Source of the DNA: Tolypeutes matacus | Lineage: Eukaryota; Chordata; Mammalia; Cingulata; Chlamyphoridae | Direction: 5' to 3' | NCBI GenBank assembly: GCA_026826555.1 | Contig: JAKSZT010054399.1 | Span: 5,309,174 to 5,373,173 of the forward strand | Length of the DNA: 64,000 bases | Shown: positions 1 through 11,040 of the stretch, piece after piece | Layout of the letters: every line of letters begins with the position of its first letter | Position numbering within the stretch: position 1 is the stretch's first letter | Notes under the pieces: model-generated | What the model was told of the DNA's origin: nothing | Database searches by the model: none | What the model saw: the letters and a program-made list of their open reading frames with translations, nothing else | Position numbers and translations under genes: made by a program

Positions 1-3000
1 AATATATGGAGATTAAACAATACACTCTTAAATAATCAGTGAGTCAAAGAAGAAACTGCAAGAGAATTCAGTAAATATCTTGAGACAAGTGAAAATGAGA
101 AGACAACATATCAAACCTAAGGGACACTGCAAAGGCAGTGTTGAGAGAGAAATTTAGAGCCCTCAATGCTTACATTAAAAAAGAAGAAAGAGCTAAAACT
201 GAAGATCTAACTACACAACTGAAGGAACCAGGAAAAGAACAGCAAACTAATCCCAAACCAAGCTGAAAGAAAGAAATAGTAAAGATCAGAGCAGAAATGA
301 AATCAAGAGAAACAAAAAACAAAAAAAAGAAAAGAAAATCAACAAAACCAAAGTTGGCTCTTTGAGAAGATCAACAAAATCCACAAATGCTTAGCTAGAC
401 TGGCAAAGAAAAAAAGAGAAGACACAAACAAATAAAATCAGAAATGAGAGGTGGGACATTACCACAGACCTCGCAGAAATAAGAGAAATCATAAGACGAT
501 ACTATGAACAACTATACGCCAAAAAACTAGACAATATAGATGAGATGGACAAATTCCTAGAAAGACAAGAACAACCTACACTGACCCTAGAAGAAACAGA
601 AGACCTCAACAAACCATTCACAAGTAAAGAGATTAAAAGTCATCAGAAACCTCCCAAAGATGAAAAGCCCAGGACTAGATAGATGGCTTCACAGGTGGAT
701 TCTATCAATCATTCAAAGACAATCTAATGCCAATCTTGCTCAAATTCTTCCAAAAAAATTGAACAGGAGAGAAAGCTACCAAACTCATTCTATGAAGCAA
801 ACATTACCCTAATACCAAAACCAGATAAGTTTACTACAAAAAAAGAGAATTACAGACCAATATTTCTAATGAATATAGATGCAAAAATCCTCAACAAAAT
901 ACTTGCAAACCAAATCCACAAGTACATTAAAAGAATTATACACCACGATCAAGTAAGTTTTATCCCAAGTATGCAAGGGTGGTTCAACACAAGAAAATCA
1001 ATTAGTGTAATAAACCATATTAATAAATTGAAGAAGAAAAATCGCATGATCCTCTTGATTGATGCAGAAAAGGCATCTGACAAAATACAGCATCCTTTCT
1101 TGATAAAAACACTCCAAAAGATAGGAATAGGAGGAAGCTTTCTGAATATAGTAAAGTGCATATATGAAAAACCTACAGCTAGCATTGTACCCAACAGTGA
1201 AAGACTGAAAGCTTTCCCACTGAGGTCAGGAACAAGACAAGGGTGCCCACTGTTATCACTGTTATTCAATATGTGCTAGAAGTTCTAGCTAGAGCAATTA
1301 GCCTAAAGAAATAAAAGGCACTCAAACAGGAAAGGAAGAAATAAAACCTTCACTATTCACTTATGCTATGTTCCTAAATCTAGAAAATCCTTAAAAATCC
1401 ACAAGAATGCTACTAGAACTAATAGATGAGTTCAGCAAAGTGGCAGGATACAAGACTAATACGCAGAAATTAATAGCATTTCTATACACTACTGATGAGC
1501 AACCTAAGGAGGAAATCGGGGGGGGCGGGGGGGAATCCATTTCTAATAGTGACTAAAAGAATCAAATATTTAGGAATAAACTTAATCAAGGGCATAAAGG
1601 ACCTATATTCAGAAAACTACAAACATTGCTGAAAAAAAACAAAGAAGATCTAAATAAATGGAAAGACATCCCGTGTTCATGGGCTGGAAGATTGTCAGTT
1701 CTACCCAAAGATGATTTAGAGATTCAATGCAATCCCCCCAAAAAATCCCAACAGCCTTTTTTGCAGAAATGGAAAAGCCAATTATCAAATTTATCTGGAA
1801 GGGTAAGGGGCCCCAAATACCCAAAAATGGCTTAAAAAAGAAGAACGAAGTTGGAGGACTCTCACTTCCTGACTTTAAAACATATTACTTAGCTACAGTG
1901 GTAAAAACAGCAAGGTATTGGCATAAAGACAGACAGACTGACCAATGGAACCGAATCGAAAATTCAAAAATAGACACATCTACGGTCAAGTGACTTTTGA
2001 CAAGGCTGTCAAGCCCTCCCAGCTGGGCCAGAACAGTCTATTCAACAAATGGTGCTGGGAGAACTGGATAGAAGGAAAGATAAGAGGACCCCTATCTCAG
2101 CCTTATACAAAAATTAACTCAAAATGAATCAAGGACCTAAACATAAAAACAACAACCATAAAACTTCTAGAAGAAAATTAAGGGAAACACCTTCAAGATC
2201 TTATGGTGGTAGGTTCTTAAACCTAAAACCCAAAGCATGAGCAACGAAATAAAAAATAAATGGGACCTCTTCGAAATTAAACACTCAAAGGACTTCGTCA
2301 AAAGGGAAAGGCAGCTGACTCAATGGGAGAAAATACTTGGAAATAATATATCCAATAAGGGTTTAATATCCATGATACATAAAGACATACTACAACTCCA
2401 CAATAAAAAGACAAACTACCTGACTTAAAAATGGTCAAAAGACTTGAACAGATATTTGTCTAAAGAAGAAATACAAATGGTGAAAAAACACACAAAAAAA
2501 TGTTTAGCATCACTAGAGATTACAGAAATGCAAATGAAAACTACAATGAGATAACCGGTTCATACTTAATAGAGTGACCACTATTAAAAAGGTAGAAAAC
2601 TACAAGTGCTGGAGAAGATGTGTAGAGATAGAAATGCTTATACATTGTTGGAGGGAATGGAGAATGGCACAGCCACCATGGAGGACTGTTTGGCAGTTCT
2701 TAAGGCAGTTGAATGCAGACTTGCCATGTAACCCAGCAATACCACCACTAGGTATATACCCAGAAGAACTGAGAGCAGTGACATGAACAGACGTCTGCAC
2801 ACTGATGTTCATAGCGGCGTTATTCACAATTGCCAAAAGATGGAAACAACTCAGGTGTCCATCAGCCGATGAATGGATAAGCAAACTATGGCGTACACAC
2901 GATGGAATGTTATACAGCTGAAGGAGAAATGAAGTTGTAAAGCATATGACAACATGGATGAACCTGAGCACATTATGTTGAGTGAAGCAAGCCAGACACA

Positions 3001-3034
3001 AAAGGCCAAATACTGTATGACTGCGTTATTGTGA
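1..3034 (+). pseudogene. L1 ORF2 remnant (reverse transcriptase and C-terminal domain), copy A
   Basis: ORF2 encodes the L1 endonuclease and reverse transcriptase. This copy starts after the endonuclease domain and covers the linker, the reverse transcriptase and the cysteine-rich C-terminus. Visible blocks are the [13 protein letters not shown] and [15 protein letters not shown] motifs (869-1279), the SGTRQGCPL motif near 1230, and the FNKWCWENW motif near 2040. The C-terminal end resembles that of other L1 ORF2 proteins and stops at tga 3032-3034. The region that should hold the FADD catalytic motif (about 1350-1365) is degraded. The frame is broken at least five times (for example at 1279, 1835, 1993 and 2127), so no functional protein can be made. 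Confidence 0.9.
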
Positions 3035-3410
3035 ACTAAGCGTATTGGGTAAACTCATGGAATTAGTAATTTCTAGGTCACCAGAAAATAGAATGAGGAC
3101 AGAGAAATGAAAACTGAGGGTTAGTTTGTGCAAAATTGTTAAAAAGGTTGTTTGTAAATCTCTGGAAATGAAGAGAAATGGTGAAAGCACATCATAGTGT
3201 TTGTTATTTGTAAATAAAAGAGCTATTATGTGGCTATGACAGTGGTTGAAAGGGAAAGTCTAAGGACATGTATATTACTAAAAGGAAAGCTAAAATGTTG
3301 AAGTGATGAATGCACAGCTATGTGATCATACCAAATACCACTGATTTCACACTTTGGATGGATTTATGCTGTATTAATATATATCACTAAAATTGATTTG
3401 TTTAAAAAAA
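1..3410 (+). mobile_element. LINE-1 copy A, 3' half, running in from the left edge
   Basis: The sequence aligns by eye with L1 copy B (bases 1 onward match about 21640 onward there) and keeps the same order of ORF2 landmarks down to the ORF2 end near 3034. It is followed by a roughly 375-nt 3'UTR that ends in a short A-rich stretch near 3405. Many indels and stop codons, and a G-rich insertion near 1520-1532, show it is a long-dead copy. The 3'UTR contains the 'gatgaatgcacagctatgtgat' type of tail seen in mammalian L1s and differs from that of copy B. The 5' half lies outside the window, so full length cannot be judged. Confidence 0.93.
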
Positions 3411-5650
3411 CTAAATTATATACTTTATGCCTCTCATAAAGGCAAACGGGCAAAATGAAAATTGCTAATTGTCACATAGGGTTTGTAGTTTCTTTGGGGT
3501 AGGGGTCTTTACTTCAGGGACCTCATTTGTCTTTATGTTGAATCACTCTTGCATTGATTTATACTGCTTTCATCTTCTGCTTTCTCTGTAATTATCTCAA
3601 ATTTCCCCCTAAGTCAATAATTCCATTTTCTGGCTCTTCAGCCCTTACTGTCTCAAATTTATTTATTAGTGTCGCATTGATGTGATGGTATTCTCACTTT
3701 TGTTTCCTTAGTTCCATATTTCCCATTTCATCTTGTTTTATTGTTTCATATTATGTTTGGGCTCTTGCTTTAATAAATTTATCACCTTATTAAGTTCTGT
3801 GCTCACAGAACACTTTGTTTCTGAGGCAATATTTTCCTTAAGGCTGAGGTTTTGGTTTGTCTTTTCACTTTCTCTCTGCCTCTCTATTGCCAAGGATGTG
3901 GGAATGGCAAGGGGGTGGCACTGGGGTGAAAATATGTTCAGAAGTGTTTTTCTGGGTTGTGTTTAGTCTTCTAAGATTTTGTTGAATCTCCTTTAGCAGG
4001 ATTCACTCCCCTTGTTCATGGAATAAAGCCTATTCCATCATGGGTGGTTAAGAAGGGAGAGGGTAGTGGAGATAACCCCAGATACTGGATCACCTTCTAA
4101 ATCCAAGGGTTTTTGTTGTTGGTGGATGGGAGAGGAAATGTTAGAGGGGATGACAGAAAGATAGAGGGAGGGTGCCAGGCACATGTGAGATGAATACTAG
4201 GAACCGCAGATAAAAACCTCCTCCTGGGAACTAATGCCCTAGAATATGAGGTGGCAGACCCTTGAGGATGATACATCTGGGAGGGTTTTTTAAACTCATT
4301 GTAATCTTGATTTATTTCCCATCTACTCATTCGAGAATGACTATAGTTATATTCTCCTGGCCTGAAAGTGTTAGTACAATCACCAAACATTATATTTACA
4401 ACATCTGGCACATAGTTTCCATAGGCTATGCATTAAGAGGATGGGTGGAAGAGAATGCCTCAAAGCAGAAAGAGTTGGGATAGAGCTTGAAAGAGGAATA
4501 GCTCTTTACCATGAGTAACTGAGCTTTTCAGTAATTTTAAAGGCAATTTGTTGTCATGGTGGTAGTAAAGACTAAACTGAAAATATATTAGAGAGAACGA
4601 GAGACCATAAGGCAGGTGATAGAATGCAGTCCAAGGCTGGTGCCTTTTAATATTCCATCTCCTCCACCAACCAGAGGCACCAGCCACCGTAGCCTCATCT
4701 AGGCTGATTCCCCTACCTCTTGTGGTTTGTCACCAAAACCAGGGTTGGGCATGCCTGGTAAACACCAGAGGTGAAACACAGCTGTCTCTCCTCCAACAGG
4801 GAGAATGTATACCAGAGTAGAAAGGAGCTTGCCAACTGCAGAAAGTTATGTTCTCTAACTGGTCAGTGTACTACTGGGAATGGCTGAAAATCACTCAGAA
4901 ACTCTGGGCCATCAACAGATCAGAAGTCCAAAAAAGAATTCACTTAACAGAGAGAAATCACCTTTATGAGCTATATAAAAATGCCAGAGTTCTCCATCAG
5001 CTAGGTAGCTGGGTACAGATAAGAAGATCACAAAAGGCCACTTGATGGAGAAAGTTGAATGGTTGGGGGGAAATGAGACAAATTTCCTAGGTGCTATGCA
5101 CCTGAGGTACTGGTCACTTTATTTTCTAGGACATGAGCCTATTCATGAGGGTTCCTATATTTCTTTACAGAAGAGCACCAAGTTTATAATATGACCATCA
5201 ATTGGTTTCTAGAATATTTCTAGAGAATACCAGATAAAACACAAGCAAGTTCCCTGGCACAGGAGAGCCATCTGAATCACTAGCTAGGTTGTGTCAAACA
5301 AAATTCCCAAGGTAGGTAAAAGATATGGTAAACTATAACCTAAAAGTGTGTTTAAAATCCTGCCTTGATTGAAATTAAATCTCTTTTTCAGATGTACTCA
5401 GAGAAAAACCTTTAGACCTCTTTTGGGTCATCAGAGCACAAGGGACTACTGTTATCTAACAATTGAGAGCATGTATGTTGGATCAAGAGGTCAGAGGTGG
5501 AGAGCGCATCTAGAAGGCTTTTTCAGTAGTTTAGGTAGTAGTAGTTCATGCAAACTTTAAAATGTTAACCCCAAGTCAAGTGGTGATAGTAGACCTCTGG
5601 GCTGATAAAAAGCAAGAGAGCCTGAGACTAGGTCAAGTATTGTAGCTAGA
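3411..5650. other. Non-coding stretch, no recognised feature
   Basis: A+T-rich sequence with pyrimidine-rich patches around 3530-3760. Short open frames on both strands lack recognisable domains, and I see no repeat family that I can name with confidence. Parts may be very old repeat relics. Confidence 0.5.
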
Positions 5651-5654
5651 AATC

Positions 5655-5800
5655 CAAGACTAGAAATTTTCAATAGGGAAATGGTTAGGCTACGTATGGC
5701 AGAGCCACTTAATATAACGTTACACAACCATCCAAAATAATTACAGATTGCATGGAAATAAGAACTTTGATGATACATTATAACATACACCTCTCTTCTT
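5655..5800 (+). mobile_element. Possible ancient L1 3'-end fragment
   Basis: The order 'aatagggaaatggttaggct ... acacaaccatccaaaataattacag ... catggaaataag' resembles the end of old L1 ORF2 and the start of its 3'UTR, where the codons for a 'tggaatattatgcagccat'-like block sit. Divergence is high, so the call is tentative. No target duplication is visible. Confidence 0.35.
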
Positions 5801-6439
5801 TCCCTTCCCTAGAGAGATGGGAAGGACAGTGATAGCTGTTTTTGTAAAAGTACATAAATGATTACGCAGAGGAAGAGTACTCAGAGAGAAGCGAGGGTAA
5901 GCCCTATATTTAAAGGATGAACTAGAAATAAGAAAGAACAAGGGGGTAATCAGAAAGAGAAGACAATAAGTGATGACAAGGTGCCCAGGAAGTCAGGGTT
6001 TAGACTTTTCAGAAGGAAATGTGGCAAATTAGGGTTAAATATTCCATTCAGATAAATAAGATGAAAATTAACAAGAGGCCACTGGGTTTGGCGGTCACAG
6101 GAATTAGGAGGATATCATTTCCTCTGAAAGCTGTGTCAGTGGGGTCCTGGGAGTAAAAAACAGATCACAAAAGAAAAAGGAGTGACAGAGGGCATGGTGA
6201 AGCACGAGGGTCAGCAAACACAGACTGCTTCCTGTGAATCTGGCGGTGAAGGAAAGGAGAAAGCTGAGTTATCCATACCAGGGGAAGAGAAGGTTAAAGG
6301 AAGGTTTCTTTAGGATAAGGGAGGGTTGAGCATGTTACTAAACAAGAACTAAATGACAGCAGGGAGAAAGACAGAAAATGCAAGACAAATAAACTAGAGC
6401 TACGATGAGAAGAAAGGTACCACAGAGATGGGGGGAGAA
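5801..6439. other. Non-coding stretch, no recognised feature
   Basis: Purine-rich sequence. A strong-looking minus-strand acceptor (polypyrimidine tract, then tag, ending at 5928) has no convincing matching donor, so no exon is called. The right-hand part may belong to the antisense L2 that follows. Confidence 0.4.
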
Positions 6440-6700
6440 CTAATTGTGATGCAGGTGAGGAAATGGTTGGAAAAGGTTTTATGGAGGTAGAAATGACTGG
6501 AACCTTAAAGGCCTTGAAGGGTGGAGGGAAGTAATTCCAAGGTAACAGAACGGCATGGACAAGGTATACAGTGAAAATGCATAAGTCATACATATAGAAC
6601 CTGTATCGGTTCCTGTATCAATAAGAGTGGGAGATAAATTTGGAAAGCTATTCTAGAATGAGGCCACTGTGGGCTCTGAATGCAAAACAGAAGAGCTGGA
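6440..6700 (-). mobile_element. L2 LINE fragment (antisense)
   Basis: The run 'aaaaggttttatggaggtagaaatgactgg...ccttaaaggccttgaagg...taattccaaggtaacagaacggcatgg' follows the antisense L2 pattern (gaaggcttcctggaggaggtg ... gggccttgaagga ... attccaggcagagggaacagc). This ancient mammalian LINE is far diverged and carries no intact ORF. Confidence 0.6.
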
Positions 6701-6849
6701 ATTCAGTTAGCAAGCAACAGAAACCAGGTATCATCTACAAGTTCTTCCTGTTCCTCAGGGAATATAATTCAAACATCTGAAGGTGGCCAAAAGACTGCAA
6801 GCTCATCTGGCTCTTAACCACCTTTCCAACCTCCCTCTCCACCATTTCC

Positions 6850-7215
6850 CCTTACTCACTAAGCTTTAGCCACGCGGGTGTCCATTCTGATCCTCCAACA
6901 AGCCAAGTCCTTGCCATCTCCTCAGGCTGGAAAGGCCCTCCCTACTCTCACCTTTGAAATGGCTGGATCACTTTCAACCTTTTGGTCCTAACACCAATGT
7001 TACCCTCAGACAGAGGCCACTCCTGGCTACCTTAAAACACCCACCCTGCTCATTTCTTTTATTATTATGATCACAATAAAAATGCCTTATATACCTATTT
7101 ACATGTTTCTGTTCGTCTCCCAGATCAGGATATAAGCTTTCTAAGGCCTTCTCTTTATTAGTCATTCCTATTTATCCAGCCCTTAATAGGTGCTCAAGAA
7201 CTATTTGCTAATGAA
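6850..7215 (+). mobile_element. L2 LINE 3' end (sense)
   Basis: In order, the sequence shows the L2 blocks 'ctcaggctggaaaggccctccc', 'accaatgttaccctcagacagaggccactcctgg', 'gatcaggatataagctttctaagg' and the terminal 'ttaataggtgctcaagaactatttgctaatgaa'. These match the conserved 3' end of L2 closely enough for a confident family call. It is inert. Confidence 0.8.
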
Positions 7216-8424
7216 AGAATTACCCAAGTAAGAGAAAACAAGGGATAAGTTTAATATCAGCAATGAAAAGAAAAGCAAAAATGGAATGTAAGTGGGATAT
7301 GATGTCAACTCCCATCCCAGAGTAAGACAAAGATTCATTAGGCTAAAGATTTAAACAATGGCAAAACTCAACATTATTAAACTTTTTTTAATGTAGTAAA
7401 TACATAACAACAATATGCAAAGCAAAAACTGTTCAAAAGGAATAGAAAAATAATTATACAAGGAAATCTTGAATAATCATTGTTAGCAGGCTATGCTAGA
7501 GCAAAAAGTTGGAAAGCAGAAAAAGAATATAGATTTTAACAAAAAAGGAGAGACAACTGCTTGTCATCTAAAGTTATTCTGTATTTTTAAATGTTATCAT
7601 GTGCATGTCTTATTCTCATAGAAAATAAACATGTAAATGAAACACTCAACCTAAGTGTCAATTAGTAAATTAAAACATGACAAATGACTGCTTATTTAAC
7701 AATAACAGAAAATAATCCCAATAAAAATATAGCAGATACAAGACAAATTAGGTACTCAAATACTTGTGTGGTTAATCACTCAAAGTCAAATGCATACCTT
7801 TAGAACTGTTTTATATATAAAAGAAATATTGCTAAGCAGCCAATATATGACTTAAGAGAAATAAGACTGCAAGGCAGAAAAAAAACTAAATCCAGAAATA
7901 AATAAAAAATAAAATTCAGAAATAAATTGAAGACAAAATTAAAAAGTCAATCTAATCAATAAACAAAAGTTCTTAGAAATGAAAAAGGGTAGGATATAAA
8001 AACAAAAGAATATTTAAAAACTGTAAGGACATTATATTTTATCTTAATATATCTGAACACTTGAATAACATGTAGAATTTAAGTTCTAGGTGAAACTGAC
8101 CCAAGAAGGTGAAAATTTGAATAGGCCTCTATGAGGAAGAAATAAGAATACATTATTCAAAACTACACATACTGTCCTCCTTCTCTCTCAGACATACAAA
8201 CTGTAACTTACAGAAACATTTCCAGAATATTAAATACACGGAAAGCTACCTATTATAGTCAGTGAAGTCCTGGCCCATGAAAAATGAGTAAAACCTAAAG
8301 AACAATTTCAGTGCACGGCACTGCCATCAAGACAGCTCGCAAAGCTTCCTCTCATATCCAGTTACCAATTCTGCTCATTCTTTCTCCAAAACATCATTGC
8401 TCAGATATGTCCTCCAGTGAACTC
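7216..8424. other. A+T-rich non-coding stretch
   Basis: No gene, RNA or named repeat recognised. The stretch is dominated by A-rich words and short AT repeats. A minus-strand gtaagt at 8204-8209 has no plausible partner acceptor. Confidence 0.5.
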
Positions 8425-8645
8425 TGGAGACAGGGAGCCTGTGTGTAAGTCCTGGCCTACCATTTATTAGCTATGTGACCTTGGTTAAGTTCTGTTATTG
8501 CGTCTTCATGTATAAAATGCAGATAATGGCACCTCGTGGGGTTATTAGGATTATTTGAGATAATGCATGTAGAGAGCCTGGCATGGTGCCCAGAATGACA
8601 ATTTTAGCTCATTATTATTGATGCTGTTGATATTATTATTATTAC
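8425..8645 (+). mobile_element. MIR SINE (sense)
   Basis: The core 'tggcctaccatttattagctatgtgaccttggttaagttc' is the MIR core ('cactagctgtgtgaccttgggcaagt'), followed by 'ataaaatgcagataatggcacctcgtggggttattaggattatttgagataatgcatgtagagagcctggcatggtgcc' in MIR order. An ancient tRNA-derived SINE, inactive. Confidence 0.88.
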
Positions 8646-9405
8646 TGATACTAGAATAAAACTGCTATACCAGCATGTCAGCATTTATTTTCCATAATAC
8701 TGAATGGCCAGAATTAGCACTGGTATTTGAGTTATTAAAAAATCAGTGAAGCGAAATATATAATAGCCTTTAAACTTAAAATATATATATATAAATTTAT
8801 TTTATGTTTTGTAATAATTTCTAAAACGCTAGTATTATTCTAATATTTGGAAATAAAATTAAGAACTATTATTTAAAAGAAGCTGAAGCTATTAAAATAA
8901 AGAAAATTAAACTAACAAATAAAAAAGAAAATAATATCCACTCTCTTTTACAAGTATATCCTTAAGAAACAGTAGGATGAGATATCAACACTGGGTCACA
9001 GGTATATTTTTATGCTAAAAGTTCAGCTAATAAAAACCTGACTCCAACTTATTCAAAAGAAAGGAGAGGAGACAGTTGTTCCATATTTTTCTCTATCTTC
9101 AATTTTGCTTGATTATATAAGATGTTTCTGAAAAACTTTGTGTTTTTTTGGGTGGGGAGGGGGCAGGAATTGCATTTTTTTTAGCAGCAACTTGTATTTC
9201 TGTATCAAAGAAAGCATTTCCAGTGCCTTTATCATTTAGTTTCCTCAAGTATAGATAGAAATCCTAATGTAGAATTAATTACCTGTATCAATTTCAGCAG
9301 TAACGTTCCTAGTCTCCTTGTTTTAAAATTCTGAATCACTTGAATCTCTTGTACAATAAAGGTTTTACTTTGCTGACTACCATTTCTCCTCCTCCTTGGG
9401 ATTAG
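8646..9405. other. A+T-rich non-coding stretch before the antisense L1
   Basis: Contains a short (AT)n run near 8782-8792 and poly(A)/poly(T) patches. The last 40 bases contain the branch-point-like and polypyrimidine sequence upstream of the microexon-like signal at 9406. Confidence 0.45.
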
Positions 9406-9429
9406 AGAGGTCTAGAAGAACTTTTTCAG
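9406..9429 (+). other. Microexon-like signal, 24 nt (speculative)
   Basis: A ctgac branch-point-like word lies about 30 nt upstream, then a pyrimidine-rich tract (ccatttctcctcctcctt), attag, 24 nt, and a consensus donor (cag|gtaagt, GT at 9430-9431). The 24 nt stay open and in one frame would read RGLEELFQ. The length is a multiple of three. There is no homology or transcript evidence, and it borders an antisense L1, so chance is quite possible. Confidence 0.18.
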
Positions 9430-9431
9430 GT

Positions 9432-10555
9432 AAGTGCACTTTTCTGTTAGTGATTTCTAATTTCACAATTAATTGTGACTGGAGAGCAAACTTTGTATTA
9501 TTTTATCCTTTTTAAATTTACCAAGGTTTGTTTTGTGGCCGAGCACATGGTTTACCCTGGAGAATGATCCATGTGCACTTGAGAAGTATGTGTATTCTGC
9601 TGTTGTTGGGTGAAGTGTTCTATAGCTGTCTCTTAGGTCTAATCAGTTTAAAGTGCTGTTCAAGTCTTCTATTTCCTTGTTGACCTTCTGCCTAGTTGTT
9701 CTATCCATAATAAAAATTGGGGTATTGAAGTCTCCAACTCTTTTTATTGAATTATTTCTCTCCTCATTTCTATCAGTTTTCATTTCATGTGTTTTGGAGC
9801 TCTGTTGTTAGGTGAATGTATATTTATGATTGTTTTATCTTCCTGGTAGATCTTCCCTTTTGTCATTATAAAATATCTCTTTATCTTTAGTAATATTTTT
9901 TTTATTTTAAAGTCTCTTTTGTTTAATATTAGAATAGCCACTCTGGTTTTCTTGTAGTTGCTGCTGTTTAAATGAAAAAAAAAAAAAAAATTTTTTTTTT
10001 TTTTTTGCATTACATATATTTTCCCATCCTTTTACTTTCAGTCTATGTATATCTTTGAATCTACATGTGTCTCCTGTAGACGGCATAGCTGGATCTTGTT
10101 TTTTATCCACTATGACAATCTCTGCCTTTTGATCAGATTGTTTAATCCATTCACATTTAATGCTATTATTTATATCTCTGGATTTATGTCTACCATTTTA
10201 TTTTTATATATTTTTTGGTTCCTCTGCTGTTCCTTTACTGCTTTCTTTTGCATTAAGTGAACATTTTCTAATGTCACATTTGAATTTCTTTAATGATTTT
10301 TTTGCTATATATATTTTTTAGTTACTTCCTTTGTGGTTGCTCTAGGGATTATTATATGCATCTTAACTTATCAGAATCTACTTCAGATTTATACTAACTT
10401 AAATTCCAGTGAGAGACAGAAATTTTACTCCTATAGAGCTTTTTTCTCTATTCCCATTGGTGGTAGTATTATTATACCTATTACATCTATAAATGTTACA
10501 CCCCAATAATACATTGCAAAATTAAAATTATTACTTTATATAATTTATGTCTTTT
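9432..10555 (-). mobile_element. Ancient L1, antisense (start of ORF2 and upstream sequence)
   Basis: Read on the minus strand this is the 5' part of an old L1 ORF2. The plus-strand words 'agaagtatgtgtattctgctgttgttgggtg', 'gtctctttttgtttaatatt'-like and 'actatgacaatctctgccttttgatcag' followed by 'tttaatccattcacatttaatgctatt' are the complement of the endonuclease region (…NVNGLN… N-terminus). The 'ttgtggttgctctagggattattatatgcatc' stretch belongs further upstream in such elements. No frame is intact. It is split from its continuation (10965-11040) by a DAS SINE. Confidence 0.85.
9975..10006. repeat. Perfect A16-T16 palindrome
   Basis: Sixteen A residues (9975-9990) are followed directly by sixteen T residues (9991-10006), inside the antisense L1. 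It replaces the L1 sequence expected between the endonuclease blocks on either side. Confidence 0.97.
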
Positions 10556-10567
10556 AAAGAAGCTAAG

Positions 10568-10952
10568 GGAAGCGATGTGGCTCAAGCAATTGGGCTCCTG
10601 TCTACCATATGGGAGGTCCCAGGTTCAATTCTCAGGGCCTCCTGGTGAAGGCAAGCAGGCCCGCGTGGCAAGCTGGCCCACATAGAGAGCTGACACAATA
10701 AGATGATGCAATAAAAAAGAGACACAGAGGAAAAAGACAATGAGAGACATGGCAAACCAGGGAGGTGAGGTGGCTCAAGCAATTGAGTGCCTCTCTCCCA
10801 TGTCAGAAGGTCCCGGGATTGGTTCCTGGTGCCTCCTAAAGAGAAGACGAGAAGAGAAGACAAGCAGACACAGAACGCGCAGTGAGTGGACACAGAAAGC
10901 AGACAGCGAGCACAAGCAGTGGGGGGGTGGTAAATAAAAAAAAAATAAAATA
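10568..10952 (+). mobile_element. DAS SINE 1 (long, two tRNA-like units)
   Basis: Starts with a tRNA-like unit (A-box-like 'gtggctcaagcaattggg', B-box-like 'ggttcaattct'), followed by a body with 'gcccgcgtggcaagctggcccacatagagagctg', a second tRNA-like unit from about 10762, and an (A)n/(AAAT)n-type tail. It is flanked by a perfect 12-bp duplication aaagaagctaag (10556-10567 and 10953-10964), proving retroposition into the antisense L1. DAS SINEs are Pol III transcribed and moved by L1. Confidence 0.95.
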
Positions 10953-10964
10953 AAAGAAGCTAAG

Positions 10965-11040
10965 AGGAGAGCCAGTGTATATTTATAGCATTTGCCATAT
11001 TAACCTTTTTTTTTTTTTTTTTTTTTTTTTTTACCATTTT
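10965..11040 (-). mobile_element. Continuation of the antisense ancient L1 plus poly(T) tract
   Basis: After the SINE duplication, 'aggagagccagtgtatatttatagcatttgccatatt' continues old L1 sequence in antisense. It then runs into an uninterrupted T tract of about 24-26 bases around 11007-11032. Confidence 0.6.

Noticed and set aside
5740..5927. Minus-strand strong acceptor (cttgttctttcttatttctag) followed by an open frame
   Set aside because: The only possible donor (gag|gtgtat) is weak and the encoded sequence is not recognisable.
10568..10952. tRNA gene suggested by A- and B-box-like words
   Set aside because: The unit does not fold as a full tRNA and lies within a DAS SINE with tail and target duplication; the same holds for the other DAS copies.
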